Shown in pieces: positions 6,515 to 14,197 of a stretch of 64,000 nucleotides of DNA. The translations under genes and the position numbers were made by a program. Source of the DNA: Simplicispira lacusdiani (GTDB taxonomy: Bacteria; Pseudomonadota; Gammaproteobacteria; Burkholderiales; Burkholderiaceae_C); assembly GCF_003604195.1 (NCBI RefSeq), contig NZ_QXGR01000002.1, positions 352,684 through 416,683 of the forward strand. The letters are read 5' to 3'. Under the pieces are notes generated by a model. The model was not told where the DNA came from and did no database searches. It saw nothing but the letters and a program-made list of their open reading frames with translations. Position 1 is the stretch's first letter. Each line of letters opens with the position of its first letter.

Positions 6515-8587
6515 ATGACCTCCGCGCACACCCTGCCCCCCGCCATTCCCGCGCTCTCCACCCGCCAGGTGCGCGGCGCCTGCCCGCACGACTGCCCCGA
6601 CACCTGCGCCCTGCTCACCACCGTGGAAAACGGCGTGGCCACGCGCGTGCAGGGCAACCCGGCGCACGCGCAGACCGGCGGCGTGCTCTGCGCCAAGGTG
6701 TCCAAATACCCCGAGCGCACCTACCACGCCGAACGCATCCTCACGCCGCTCAAGCGCAGCGGCCCCAAGGGCAGCGGGCAGTTCACGCCCGTCACCTGGG
6801 ACGAGGCGCTCACCGACATCGCCGCGCGCCTGGGCAGCATCGCCGCGCGCGACCCGCAGGCCATCCAGCCCTACAGCTACGCCGGCACCATGGGCCTGGT
6901 GCAGGGCGAGAGCATGGACCGGCGCTTCTTCCACCGCCTGGGCGCCTCCTTCCTGGACCGCACCATCTGCGCCACGGCCGGCGGCGAGGGCCTGGTGCAC
7001 ACGCTGGGCGGCAAGGTGGGCATGAAGGTGGAGTTCTTTGCCGAGTCCAAACTGATCCTCATCTGGGGCAGCAACTCGATCGGCAGCAACCTGCATTTCT
7101 GGCGCATCGCCCAGCAGGCCAAGCGCGATGGCGCCAAGCTGGTGTGCATCGACCCGCGCAAGAGCGAAACCGCAGAGAAATGCCATGAGCACATCCAGCT
7201 CCTGCCCGGCACCGACGCGGCGCTGGCGCTGGCGCTGATGCACGAGCTCATCACGCACGACTGGCTCGACCACGACTACATCGCACGCCACACCGTGGGC
7301 TGGGAAAAGCTGCGCGAACGCGCTCTGCAATGGCCGCCCGAGCGCGCGGCGCAGGTGTGCGGCATTCCGGTGGAACAGATCCGCCAGCTCGCGCGCGCTT
7401 ACGGCACCACCCGGCCCGCCGCCATCCGCCTGAACTACGGCATGCAGCGCGTGCACGGCGGCGCCAACGCGGTGCGCGCCGTGGCCTGCCTGCCCGCGCT
7501 CACGGGCGCCTGGCGCCACCGCGCGGGTGGCGTGCTGCTGTCCAGCTCGGGCAGCTTCCCGGTGGACCGCGCCGCGCTGCAGCGCCCGGATTTGCTCGCT
7601 GGCCGCAGCCCACGCACCATCAACATGGTGACCATTGGCGATGACCTGTTGCGCGAGGCCTCGCCCGCCTTCGGCCCGAAGATCGAGGCGCTGGTGGTTT
7701 ACAACAGCAACCCCGTGGCCGTGGCGCCCGACTCCAGCAAGGTGGTGCAGGGCTTCGCGCGCGAGGACCTGTTCACCGTGGTGCTGGAGCACTTCCAGAC
7801 CGACACCGCCGACTACGCCGATTACATCCTGCCCGCCACCACGCAGCTGGAGCACTGGGACGTGCACCTGGCCTACGGCCACACCGACGTGCTGCTGAAC
7901 CAGCCGGCCATTGCGCCGCTGGGCCAGGCGCGCAGCAACACGCAAATCTTTCGCGAGCTGGCCGTGCGCATGGGCTTCACCGAGCCCTGCTTCGCGGACA
8001 GCGACGAGCAGCTCTGCCGCCAGGCCTATGGCGCCAAGGTGGACTTCAACCAACTGCTGGAACAGGGCTTCGCGCCGCTGGGCGGGCCGGACGCGCCGTT
8101 CGCCGAAGGGGGCTTTCCCACACCTTCAGGGAAGTGCGAGTTCTTCAGCGAGCGCCTCGCGGCGCAGGGCCTGGACGGCCTGCCCGACCATGTGCCCAAC
8201 CACGAAGCGGCGGGCAGCTCCGCGCAGTACCCGCTGGCCATGATCTCGCCGCCGGCGCGCAACTTCCTCAACTCGACCTTCGTCAACGTGAAGAGCCTGC
8301 GCGACATCGAGGGCCGGCCGCTGCTGGAGATCCACCCGCGGGACGCAGCCGCGCGCGGCATTGCCGAGGGCAGCGTGGTGCGCGTGTTCAATGGCCGCGG
8401 CAGCTACCGCTGCCACGCCCATGTGAGCGAGCGCGCGCGGCCCGGCGTGGTCAACGGTCTGGGCATCTGGTGGCGCAAGCTGGGCCTGGACGGCCACAAC
8501 GTGAACCAGCTCACCAGCCAGGCGCTGACCGACCTGGGGCGCGGGCCGACGTTCTACGACTGCCTGGTGGAAGTGGTAGCCGACTGA
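6515..8587 (+). CDS. Molybdopterin (bis-MGD) oxidoreductase with one 4Fe-4S cluster
   Basis: This 690-residue protein is of the DMSO reductase superfamily. Cys 23, 27 and 31 (CPHDCPDTC) and Cys 59 (GGVLCAK) form an N-terminal [4Fe-4S] site. The middle contains MGD-binding stretches (LIWGSNSIGSN, CIDPRKSETA, LPGTDAALALALMHEL), and the C-terminal beta-barrel domain starts near LAMISPPARNFLNS. There is no twin-arginine signal, so the enzyme is predicted to be cytosolic. No small electron-transfer or membrane subunit gene is adjacent, so partner and substrate are unknown; it resembles the assimilatory/formate-dehydrogenase-like orphans annotated only as molybdopterin oxidoreductase. A family-1 repeat follows the stop directly. 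Confidence 0.9.
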   Translation: MTSAHTLPPAIPALSTRQVRGACPHDCPDTCALLTTVENGVATRVQGNPAHAQTGGVLCAKVSKYPERTYHAERILTPLKRSGPKGSGQFTPVTWDEALTDIAARLGSIAARDPQAIQPYSYAGTMGLVQGESMDRRFFHRLGASFLDRTICATAGGEGLVHTLGGKVGMKVEFFAESKLILIWGSNSIGSNLHFWRIAQQAKRDGAKLVCIDPRKSETAEKCHEHIQLLPGTDAALALALMHELITHDWLDHDYIARHTVGWEKLRERALQWPPERAAQVCGIPVEQIRQLARAYGTTRPAAIRLNYGMQRVHGGANAVRAVACLPALTGAWRHRAGGVLLSSSGSFPVDRAALQRPDLLAGRSPRTINMVTIGDDLLREASPAFGPKIEALVVYNSNPVAVAPDSSKVVQGFAREDLFTVVLEHFQTDTADYADYILPATTQLEHWDVHLAYGHTDVLLNQPAIAPLGQARSNTQIFRELAVRMGFTEPCFADSDEQLCRQAYGAKVDFNQLLEQGFAPLGGPDAPFAEGGFPTPSGKCEFFSERLAAQGLDGLPDHVPNHEAAGSSAQYPLAMISPPARNFLNSTFVNVKSLRDIEGRPLLEIHPRDAAARGIAEGSVVRVFNGRGSYRCHAHVSERARPGVVNGLGIWWRKLGLDGHNVNQLTSQALTDLGRGPTFYDCLVEVVAD

Positions 8588-8655
8588 GAACTATCAAAAC
8601 GATAGCATTCAGCGCTTTACCCGCTTGCCTTGGAGCCGTTTTTGATTCAAAACGG
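8588..8655 (+). repeat. Family-1 palindromic repeat filling a convergent junction
   Basis: AACTATCAAAACGATAGC, then TTCAGCGCTTTACC and GGAGCCGTTTTTGATTCAAA, occupies most of the 79 bp between the molybdopterin oxidoreductase and FAH-family stop codons. Confidence 0.8.
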
Positions 8656-8666
8656 CGCCGTGCCGG

Positions 8667-9662
8667 CTATTCCTGGCTTTCGGCCAGCACCACCACGGTC
8701 TGATCGATGGCGCCGCACAGGCTCTGGCCGCCCGGCCCCTTCATCTCGATGCGCACGGTGTCACCGGCCTGCAGATAGCCGGTGGCGGGCTGGCCATCTT
8801 GCAGGGCCTCCAGACAGCGCTTCTCGGCGATGCTGGCGTAACCCTTGGTGCCGTCCGGATGGCCCACGGGGCCGCTGCCGACGATGCTGCCAGCGCGCAG
8901 CGCGCGTGTCTGGCAGGCCTGGGCGATGAGCTGGCCGAAATCGAAATCCATGCCCTCGGCGGCGTCGCACAGCCCGACCTTGCGGCCGTTCCAGGCGGTC
9001 TGCAGCGTCAGGTGCACGCGGCCCTGGCCCCAGGCGTCGCCCAGTTCGTCGAGCGTCACGGCCACGGGGCTGAAGGCGGTGGCCGGGCGGCTTTGCAGCG
9101 GGGCCTGGCCGCGCTCGCGCTCCATCGCTTCGAGGCTGCGCAGGGCCACGGTGTTGGCCAGCATCACGAGGCGGATGCCGTCGAGCGCCTGCGCGGGCGT
9201 GCTGCCGCGCGGCACGTCGCCCGTGACCACGGCCAGGCCCGCGCCAAAATCGATGCCCAGGGCCTCGCTCACCGCCACGATGTCGTCGTGCGGGCCGAGC
9301 GCGGCGTCGCCCGTGGCCTGGCGCAGCAGGGGCGCGCGGCGCAGGGCCTCGGGCGGTTCGGCCCCGGCCAGCCGGCACTCCAGCGCCGCATGGTGCGGGT
9401 AGGCCCGGCCCTCGATGCACTGGCAGGCGCGCGGCAGCGGCGCCATGCACTGCCGGGGATCGAAGGGAAAGGCATGGCGCGCGCGGCCGGCGTTGAGGCT
9501 GTCGTACAGGTGCTGCAACTGCGGCGCGAGAAAGCCCCAGTCGTCCAGCACCTGCTGCAGGCGGTGGGCGATGCCGGTGGCGTAGTGGGCCGTGCCCAGG
9601 TCGCGCGAAACAACCACGAGTTGGCCGTCGCGGGAGCCGTCCTTGAGGGTGGCGAATTTCAT
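8667..9662 (-). CDS. Fumarylacetoacetate hydrolase (FAH) family protein
   Basis: This 331-residue protein begins MKFATLKDGSRDGQLVVVS and has an N-terminal FAH_N-like segment followed by the catalytic FAH fold: DDIVAVSEALGIDFGAGLA supplies acidic metal ligands, SIVGSGPVGHPDG lies near the active site, and GDTVRIEMKGPGGQSL ends the core. Family enzymes cleave C-C bonds of 2,4-diketo acids or act as 2-keto-4-pentenoate hydratases or decarboxylases in aromatic catabolism, with Mg. The exact reaction cannot be assigned. The ATG at 9662 is favoured over a Pro/Ser-rich extension from 9707. It stands alone on the minus strand and converges on the molybdopterin gene. Confidence 0.88.
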   Translation of the reverse strand: MKFATLKDGSRDGQLVVVSRDLGTAHYATGIAHRLQQVLDDWGFLAPQLQHLYDSLNAGRARHAFPFDPRQCMAPLPRACQCIEGRAYPHHAALECRLAGAEPPEALRRAPLLRQATGDAALGPHDDIVAVSEALGIDFGAGLAVVTGDVPRGSTPAQALDGIRLVMLANTVALRSLEAMERERGQAPLQSRPATAFSPVAVTLDELGDAWGQGRVHLTLQTAWNGRKVGLCDAAEGMDFDFGQLIAQACQTRALRAGSIVGSGPVGHPDGTKGYASIAEKRCLEALQDGQPATGYLQAGDTVRIEMKGPGGQSLCGAIDQTVVVLAESQE

Positions 9663-9793
9663 GGCGGGGTGCGCGTTGGGGGAAGAGGGGCCGGGCGGCG
9701 GTGTCATGCCACGGAACGCGGAATTCTAGGGCAGCCCGGGCCCCCGGAACCACGCCGTGGGTTACCCTTGGAACCTGCTCCGCCGCCGATTGC

Positions 9794-10909
9794 ATGATTC
9801 CCCGCCGCCCCCTGTTGCTGATCACCGCCCTGGTGCTGGCCCTGCACGCCCTGGTGCTGGGCGGCACGGCGCCGCATTGGGCAGGGGCTCCGGCCGAGGC
9901 GCCGCCGGTCTTCGCCACGCGCACCGTCGCCGCGCCGCCGCCCGCGCCCGCCGCGCGGGTGGCCGAGGCGGCTCCAGCGCCAGCGGCACGGCCTGCGCCA
10001 CGCAAGAAGCCGCGCCCGAAACCCGCCACGCCCGCCGCTGAAACCACGACCGCCCCCCCGCTGATCGCAGAGAGCGCCAGCGAGGCCGGCCCTGCCGCCG
10101 AGCCGGCACCAGACAGCGCCACCGCGCAGGCCGCGCCAGCCCCCGAAACACCCGCCAGCCCGCCCCCCGCCGACCCGGCGCCCCCCGAAGCCCCGGCCGC
10201 GCCGGGCAGCGCCATCGCCATCACGCCACCCGGCGCGGCCGAGGACGCGGGCAGCCCGCAGCCCCCCGCCGTGCGCCTGCCCGCGCCCGCGCGCCTGGGC
10301 TTCGACGTGGCGGGCCAGTCCAAGGGTTTCCAGTACAGCGCGCGGGCCGAGCTGCTGTGGCAGCACGACGGCCAGCAGTACCAGGCGCGGCAGGAGATCA
10401 GCGTGCTGTTCCTGGGCTCGCGCACGCAGACCAGCGTGGGCGAGATCACGCCCCTGGGCCTGCAGCCCCGGCGCTTCGGTGACCGCTCGCGCAGCGAGCA
10501 GGCCGCGCATTTCGACTTCGCCCAGGGGCGCGTGACCTTCAGCGCCAACACGCCGTCCGCCCCCATCGCGCCCGGCGCGCAGGACCGGCTCAGCGTTTTC
10601 CTGCAACTCGGCGCCCTGCTCGCCGCGACGCCGCAGCGCTTTGCCGTGGGCACGCGCATCAGCATCCCCACCGTGAGCGCGCGCGCCGCCGACACCTGGA
10701 CCTTCACGGTCGAGGGCGAGGAAACGCTGGAGCTGTCCATGGGCAGCTTGCATGCCGTGCAGCTGCAGCGCCTGCCGCGCCGCGACTACGACCAGAAGGC
10801 GCAGGTCTGGCTGGCGCCCGGGCTGGACTACCTGCCCGCGCGCATCCGCATCACCCAGGCCAATGGCGACTTCGCCGAGCTGAACCTGCGCAGCCATGCG
10901 CAGCCGTAA
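9794..10909 (+). CDS. DUF3108 domain-containing protein
   Basis: The 371-residue protein has an N-terminal membrane anchor or uncleaved signal (RPLLLITALVLALHALVLGG), then about 130 residues of Ala/Pro-rich linker (PAPAARPAPRKKPRPKPA and similar), and a C-terminal beta-rich domain from about residue 165 (ARLGFDVAGQSKGFQYSARA to ANGDFAELNL), which matches DUF3108. The architecture recalls TonB-like envelope proteins that span the periplasm, but no TonB domain is present. The function is unknown. The ATG at 9794 is preferred because it starts directly before the membrane segment. A 15-base match to the MITE terminus lies at its stop codon. Confidence 0.85.
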   Translation: MIPRRPLLLITALVLALHALVLGGTAPHWAGAPAEAPPVFATRTVAAPPPAPAARVAEAAPAPAARPAPRKKPRPKPATPAAETTTAPPLIAESASEAGPAAEPAPDSATAQAAPAPETPASPPPADPAPPEAPAAPGSAIAITPPGAAEDAGSPQPPAVRLPAPARLGFDVAGQSKGFQYSARAELLWQHDGQQYQARQEISVLFLGSRTQTSVGEITPLGLQPRRFGDRSRSEQAAHFDFAQGRVTFSANTPSAPIAPGAQDRLSVFLQLGALLAATPQRFAVGTRISIPTVSARAADTWTFTVEGEETLELSMGSLHAVQLQRLPRRDYDQKAQVWLAPGLDYLPARIRITQANGDFAELNLRSHAQP

Positions 10910-10924
10910 GAGCCTGCTCAAAGA
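10909..10924 (+). repeat. Solo match to the MITE terminus
   Basis: AGAGCCTGCTCAAAG directly after the DUF3108 stop equals the first bases of the terminal inverted repeat of the 1217-1486 element. The rest of the element and a partner end are missing. Confidence 0.45.
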
Positions 10925-11047
10925 AGCGTTCCGCCCCTTTCCCTGACACGGCCCGGTTTTCGTGGAATACTGGGGCCGTAGTGGATTCGGACTTGAACTT
11001 GCCGTCGCCGTTGCCATCTGACAGTAGGAAAGATCAGGGAGAACACC

Positions 11048-11344
11048 ATGCACATGCTCTACGACTCGGACTCCTTCGTGGTGGTCCACATGCTGCCCGA
11101 TGCCGTGGACGCAGGCAGCCCCGCTGCGGACGACGCGGCGCCGTCCGTGCCCCAGCTGGCGCGCCATGGGTTCGAGATCGTGGACAAACGCTCGGGCAAG
11201 GAGGTCTACCTCGACGGCTCCTGGGCCGAGATGTTCCAGCAGCAGATCCTCGCCTGGCAGCGCGATGCCCCCACGCAGGAAGAGGTGGAGGACACGCTGG
11301 ACCGCTACACCGGGCTGGCGCAGAACCCGGTCGTCATTCACTGA
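11048..11344 (+). CDS. DUF3567 domain-containing protein
   Basis: This acidic 98-residue protein starts MHMLYDSDSFVVVHMLPD, the N-terminal signature of DUF3567 (PF12091), a family largely limited to Burkholderiales. Then come RHGFEIVDKRSGKEVYLDG, WAEMFQQQILAWQ and TQEEVEDTLDRYTGLAQNP. Its function is unknown and no catalytic motif is apparent. GGGAGAA precedes the ATG by 6 bases, which supports this start over the ATG two codons on. A family-1 repeat begins at the stop, and the gene is convergent with the hemerythrin gene. Confidence 0.88.
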   Translation: MHMLYDSDSFVVVHMLPDAVDAGSPAADDAAPSVPQLARHGFEIVDKRSGKEVYLDGSWAEMFQQQILAWQRDAPTQEEVEDTLDRYTGLAQNPVVIH

Positions 11345-11402
11345 TGCTTTGGGCCTTCAGCGCTTACCCACAAAGCGTCAGAAGCTATTGATTCAATAGC
11401 AC
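11343..11402 (-). repeat. Family-1 palindromic repeat filling a convergent junction
   Basis: On the minus strand: GCTATTGAATCAATAGCTTC, TGACGCTTTGTGGG, TAAGCGCTGAAGGCCCAAAG. It fills the 65 bp between the DUF3567 and hemerythrin stop codons. Confidence 0.82.
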
Positions 11403-11409
11403 AGTATCT

Positions 11410-11958
11410 TCAATCCACGGCGCCACGCCGGCGCCGCATCTCCGCGCCCATGGACTGCACCACGGCGGGCGCCAGCAAGGCCCGGGCCGCCGGGTACACC
11501 ACCTCCTCCTCGATGCGGATGTGCTCCGCATAGATGCCCGCGAAGCGTTCCAGCACGGTCTCGTCCTCGGAGCCGAAGGCAGCGCGCCGGCCCTCGGCCA
11601 GCGCCAGCAGCAGGGCGCGCGCGGCCTGCCAGTTCGCCGACATGGCCTCGTGGTCCTGCTGCAGCCGCCGCACGGCGGCCACCGCATCGGCGCCGCCACG
11701 TTCGAGCAGCGGCGGGAAGACATGCAATTCTTCATCCTCGTGGTGCAGCGGCGCGGCGATGTCGAAGTAGCGCAGGACGTCGCGCGCGGCCTGGCGCGCG
11801 GAGTCGTCGCACGCATGGCCGCGCAGGTAGTCCCGCAACCGGTGCAACAGCGCCAGCGAGCGCTGCACGCGCTCGTGGCAGGCCGTGAGCATCTCGAACG
11901 GGGTATCGAAGCCCACGGCGGCATCGCCGAAACCGGGCAGGGCGTTGGAAGCCGTCAT
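11410..11958 (-). CDS. Hemerythrin (HHE) domain protein
   Basis: This 182-residue all-helical protein has the di-iron ligand pattern of the hemerythrin/HHE family (PF01814): His in TACHERV, HHEDEELHVFPP, a QDHEAM segment and the C-terminal HIRIEEEVVYPAA. Such proteins bind O2 or NO, sense oxygen or protect iron centres. There is no signalling domain or membrane segment, so it is a soluble single-domain protein. Its ATG is one base beyond the stop of the nitroreductase gene upstream, so the two are probably co-transcribed. With NnrS and a class II ribonucleotide reductase nearby, a role at low oxygen or under nitrosative stress is inferred. Confidence 0.9.
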   Translation of the reverse strand: MTASNALPGFGDAAVGFDTPFEMLTACHERVQRSLALLHRLRDYLRGHACDDSARQAARDVLRYFDIAAPLHHEDEELHVFPPLLERGGADAVAAVRRLQQDHEAMSANWQAARALLLALAEGRRAAFGSEDETVLERFAGIYAEHIRIEEEVVYPAARALLAPAVVQSMGAEMRRRRGAVD

Positions 11959-11959
11959 A

Positions 11960-12589
11960 TCAATCCAGGGTAGTGAGGTAGTCCGCCGGCACGGGCCGCG
12001 CGCGCGCCGCCTTGCGCGAGAGCACGGTGCCCAGGCTGACGAAGCACAGCGCCTGCTCATCCTCGCGCAGCCCGAACAGCGCGCGCAGGGCCTGCGAGCA
12101 CAGCGCCTGGCCGCTGGTGAGCGCCGAGCCAAAGCCCAGCGCCGTGGCCATCAGCAGCAGGTTCTGCACGGCGCAGCCGGCGCTGAGGATGCGCTCCTGC
12201 AGCCCCACGGCCGGGTCGCCGCGCCGGCCGTCCACGACGGCGAGCAGCAGCACGGGCGAGCGGTGCGCCTTCTCGCGCGCCTGCTCCAGCTGCTCGGGCA
12301 GGGCGGTGGCGTCGCGCTCCAGCAGGGCGGCGGCGAAGGCGTCGGCCAGGCGCGGGCGCTGCGCCTGCGGCACGAGCACGAAGCGCCAGGGCAGGATCTG
12401 CCCATGGTCGGGCGCATGGGCAGCGGCGGCCACGATGGTCTGGAGCTGCCGCGCGTCGGGCCCGGGCGCGCCCAGCCGCTTGGGCAGGATGGTCTGGCGC
12501 GCCTGCATGAGCGCGGCCGCCAGGGCGGCAGCCTCGTCGCCGGGCGCGAGGCTCTGCCCCCCTGCCTCTTCCATGGCTCCGTGCTTCAT
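11960..12589 (-). CDS. Nitroreductase-family flavoprotein (putative NAD(P)H nitroreductase)
   Basis: The fold of the FMN-dependent nitroreductase family is recognisable in about 200 residues: an N-terminal helix ending TILPKRLGAPGP in place of the common R(R/S)S motif, AAAHAPDHGQILPWRFVLV (FMN-binding region), SAGCAVQNLLLMATALGFGS and a C-terminal LCFVSLGTV. It resembles the YdjA group of small nitroreductases, which use NAD(P)H and FMN in the cytosol. Two starts are possible, ATG at 12589 or at 12574; GGAG precedes the second closely. It is followed after one base by the hemerythrin gene. Confidence 0.85.
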   Translation of the reverse strand: MKHGAMEEAGGQSLAPGDEAAALAAALMQARQTILPKRLGAPGPDARQLQTIVAAAAHAPDHGQILPWRFVLVPQAQRPRLADAFAAALLERDATALPEQLEQAREKAHRSPVLLLAVVDGRRGDPAVGLQERILSAGCAVQNLLLMATALGFGSALTSGQALCSQALRALFGLREDEQALCFVSLGTVLSRKAARARPVPADYLTTLD

Positions 12590-12639
12590 AGCCTCAGTGA
12601 TCCATGGCGCCATGGGCCGCCCGCAGCCCCTGAAACCGG

Positions 12640-12762
12640 CACGACCCAGGCCAGCGGCCACCGCGCAAGGGCCGCCCCGCCGCGCGGGTGGCGTCCCCCT
12701 TTCCGCACCGCGCAGCGGGGCGAGAGAAGGGGGAAGGCGCACAGCGCCACAGGGGGTTGTTC
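12640..12762 (-). repeat. Family-2 3'-end repeat downstream of the NnrS gene
   Basis: On the minus strand it starts six bases after the NnrS stop: AACAACCCCCTGTGGCGCTG, a GGCGC/GCGCC hairpin, a second hairpin bounded by TTCCCCCTT and AAAGGGGGACGCC, then GGGGCGGCCCTTGCGCGG. The stretch to 12594 shows weaker similarity to copy 31560-31674. Confidence 0.75.
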
Positions 12763-12768
12763 ATATAT

Positions 12769-14097
12769 TCAGCCGGGACGGCCGTCCGCGCGCAGGCGGC
12801 CATACCAGGCGCCGAGCCGCACGCCCCAGACAATCACCACGCCCAGCCACAGGCTGGCGGCCCCCAGCAGCAACCAGCCCGACCACTGGTGCGGCACGGC
12901 GGCGACGATGCGCACCACGGTGGCCACCTGCAGCACCCAGAACAGCGACCAGGCGATGCTGTCGGCCACGAGCGCGCGGCCGCTGTGGCCGCACGAAACG
13001 CGCGTGACCATGGCCAGCATCAGCGAACCCAGGCAGCCCATGGTGAGCGCATGCAGCGAACCCAGGCCCAGCAGCGGCTCGTCGTACACCAGCCAGAGAA
13101 GCTGCGTCACGCCGCCCAGCACGAACGACAGCCCAAGCCAGAGGAAACCGATGTGCAGCATGGCCAGCAGGCGGTTCTTGAGGCTTTGCACCAGCCCCCA
13201 CACGCCCGCCAGCCAGAGCAGCACGCCGCCCGTGCCCAGTTCCAGCAGGCCGCGCACCAGCATCCACACCGTGCCCACCGGCCCCTCGGGCCGGCCCTCG
13301 AACTCGACCCACACGGCCGCCGCCTCGAAGACGGCGGCGCCCAGCATGAGCCAGAGCAGCCAGAACGGGCGCCAGACCTGGATGAAGGGCATGGCGCTCG
13401 ACGTGAAGAAGGGGATCATGCGGTGCGCCACCACGACGTAGACGACGAGCACGAAGCCCCACAGCCCGGTGAGCGCGCAGGCGCGCGCCACGTCCTGCGC
13501 TTCTGCCACGAGGCTGGCCACGATGCCGGCCAGCGCCAGGCAGCCCGCGATCAAGGCCGCGCCGATGGCGCGCGCATGGACCTGGTCCTCGGCCCGGCTG
13601 CACAGCACGAGCCGCCAGAACAGCACGGTCATCCATGCCAGCCCCACCCAGGCCAGCGCGACGCCAGCGATGGAGATGTACGACAGGACCATCCCGCCAG
13701 CCAGCCACAGCAGCCAGCCCCCGGCCTGCAGCAGCAGGGGCTGCCGCAGCTTCTGGGTGTCCCAGGGCTGGACCCCGAGCCACTTGGGTCCGGCGGTGAA
13801 CAGGAAGCCCGAGAAGAACAGCGGGATGAAACCAAACACCATCACCGCCGCGTGCAGCACCGAAGGCGACAGCGAAAAATGCATGGAGAAGGCGCCATCC
13901 GCCACCCGCGCCACCTGCATCAGCGCCCACCAGAGGCTGGAGGCGACGAGCACCACCATGGCCAGGAAGAAGCCCAGCCGGTGCGGCGCCAACATCAGGT
14001 ACTGCGGGCGCCAGCGGCGATCCAGTTGCGCCAACGCCTCGGGCGGGGGCTTGCCCGAGACCGGTTTCAGCGGAATGACCGGTTTTCTGTCACTCAT
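12769..14097 (-). CDS. NnrS family membrane protein
   Basis: This 442-residue very hydrophobic protein has about 12 predicted transmembrane helices. It has the NnrS features FFLAMVVLVASSLWW, MHFSLSPSVLHAAVMVFGF, PLFFSGFLFTAGPKWLGV and the C-terminal GLGSLHALTMGCLGSLMLAM with conserved His. NnrS is a haem- and copper-containing inner-membrane protein that lowers nitrosative stress and is normally under NO-responsive (NsrR/Nnr) control. I see no clear NsrR or FNR site upstream. It sits between the class II ribonucleotide reductase and the nitroreductase/hemerythrin pair on the same strand, and a family-2 repeat follows its stop. Confidence 0.92.
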   Translation of the reverse strand: MSDRKPVIPLKPVSGKPPPEALAQLDRRWRPQYLMLAPHRLGFFLAMVVLVASSLWWALMQVARVADGAFSMHFSLSPSVLHAAVMVFGFIPLFFSGFLFTAGPKWLGVQPWDTQKLRQPLLLQAGGWLLWLAGGMVLSYISIAGVALAWVGLAWMTVLFWRLVLCSRAEDQVHARAIGAALIAGCLALAGIVASLVAEAQDVARACALTGLWGFVLVVYVVVAHRMIPFFTSSAMPFIQVWRPFWLLWLMLGAAVFEAAAVWVEFEGRPEGPVGTVWMLVRGLLELGTGGVLLWLAGVWGLVQSLKNRLLAMLHIGFLWLGLSFVLGGVTQLLWLVYDEPLLGLGSLHALTMGCLGSLMLAMVTRVSCGHSGRALVADSIAWSLFWVLQVATVVRIVAAVPHQWSGWLLLGAASLWLGVVIVWGVRLGAWYGRLRADGRPG

Positions 14098-14197
14098 TCC
14101 ATGGGCAGATCAAGCGTGCACGCGAAAGCAAGGCGCGCAGACAGGACACGACGTCCGGCCAGCGAAGCCGGCGCGGCCGCTGGATCCGGGAGGTGAA

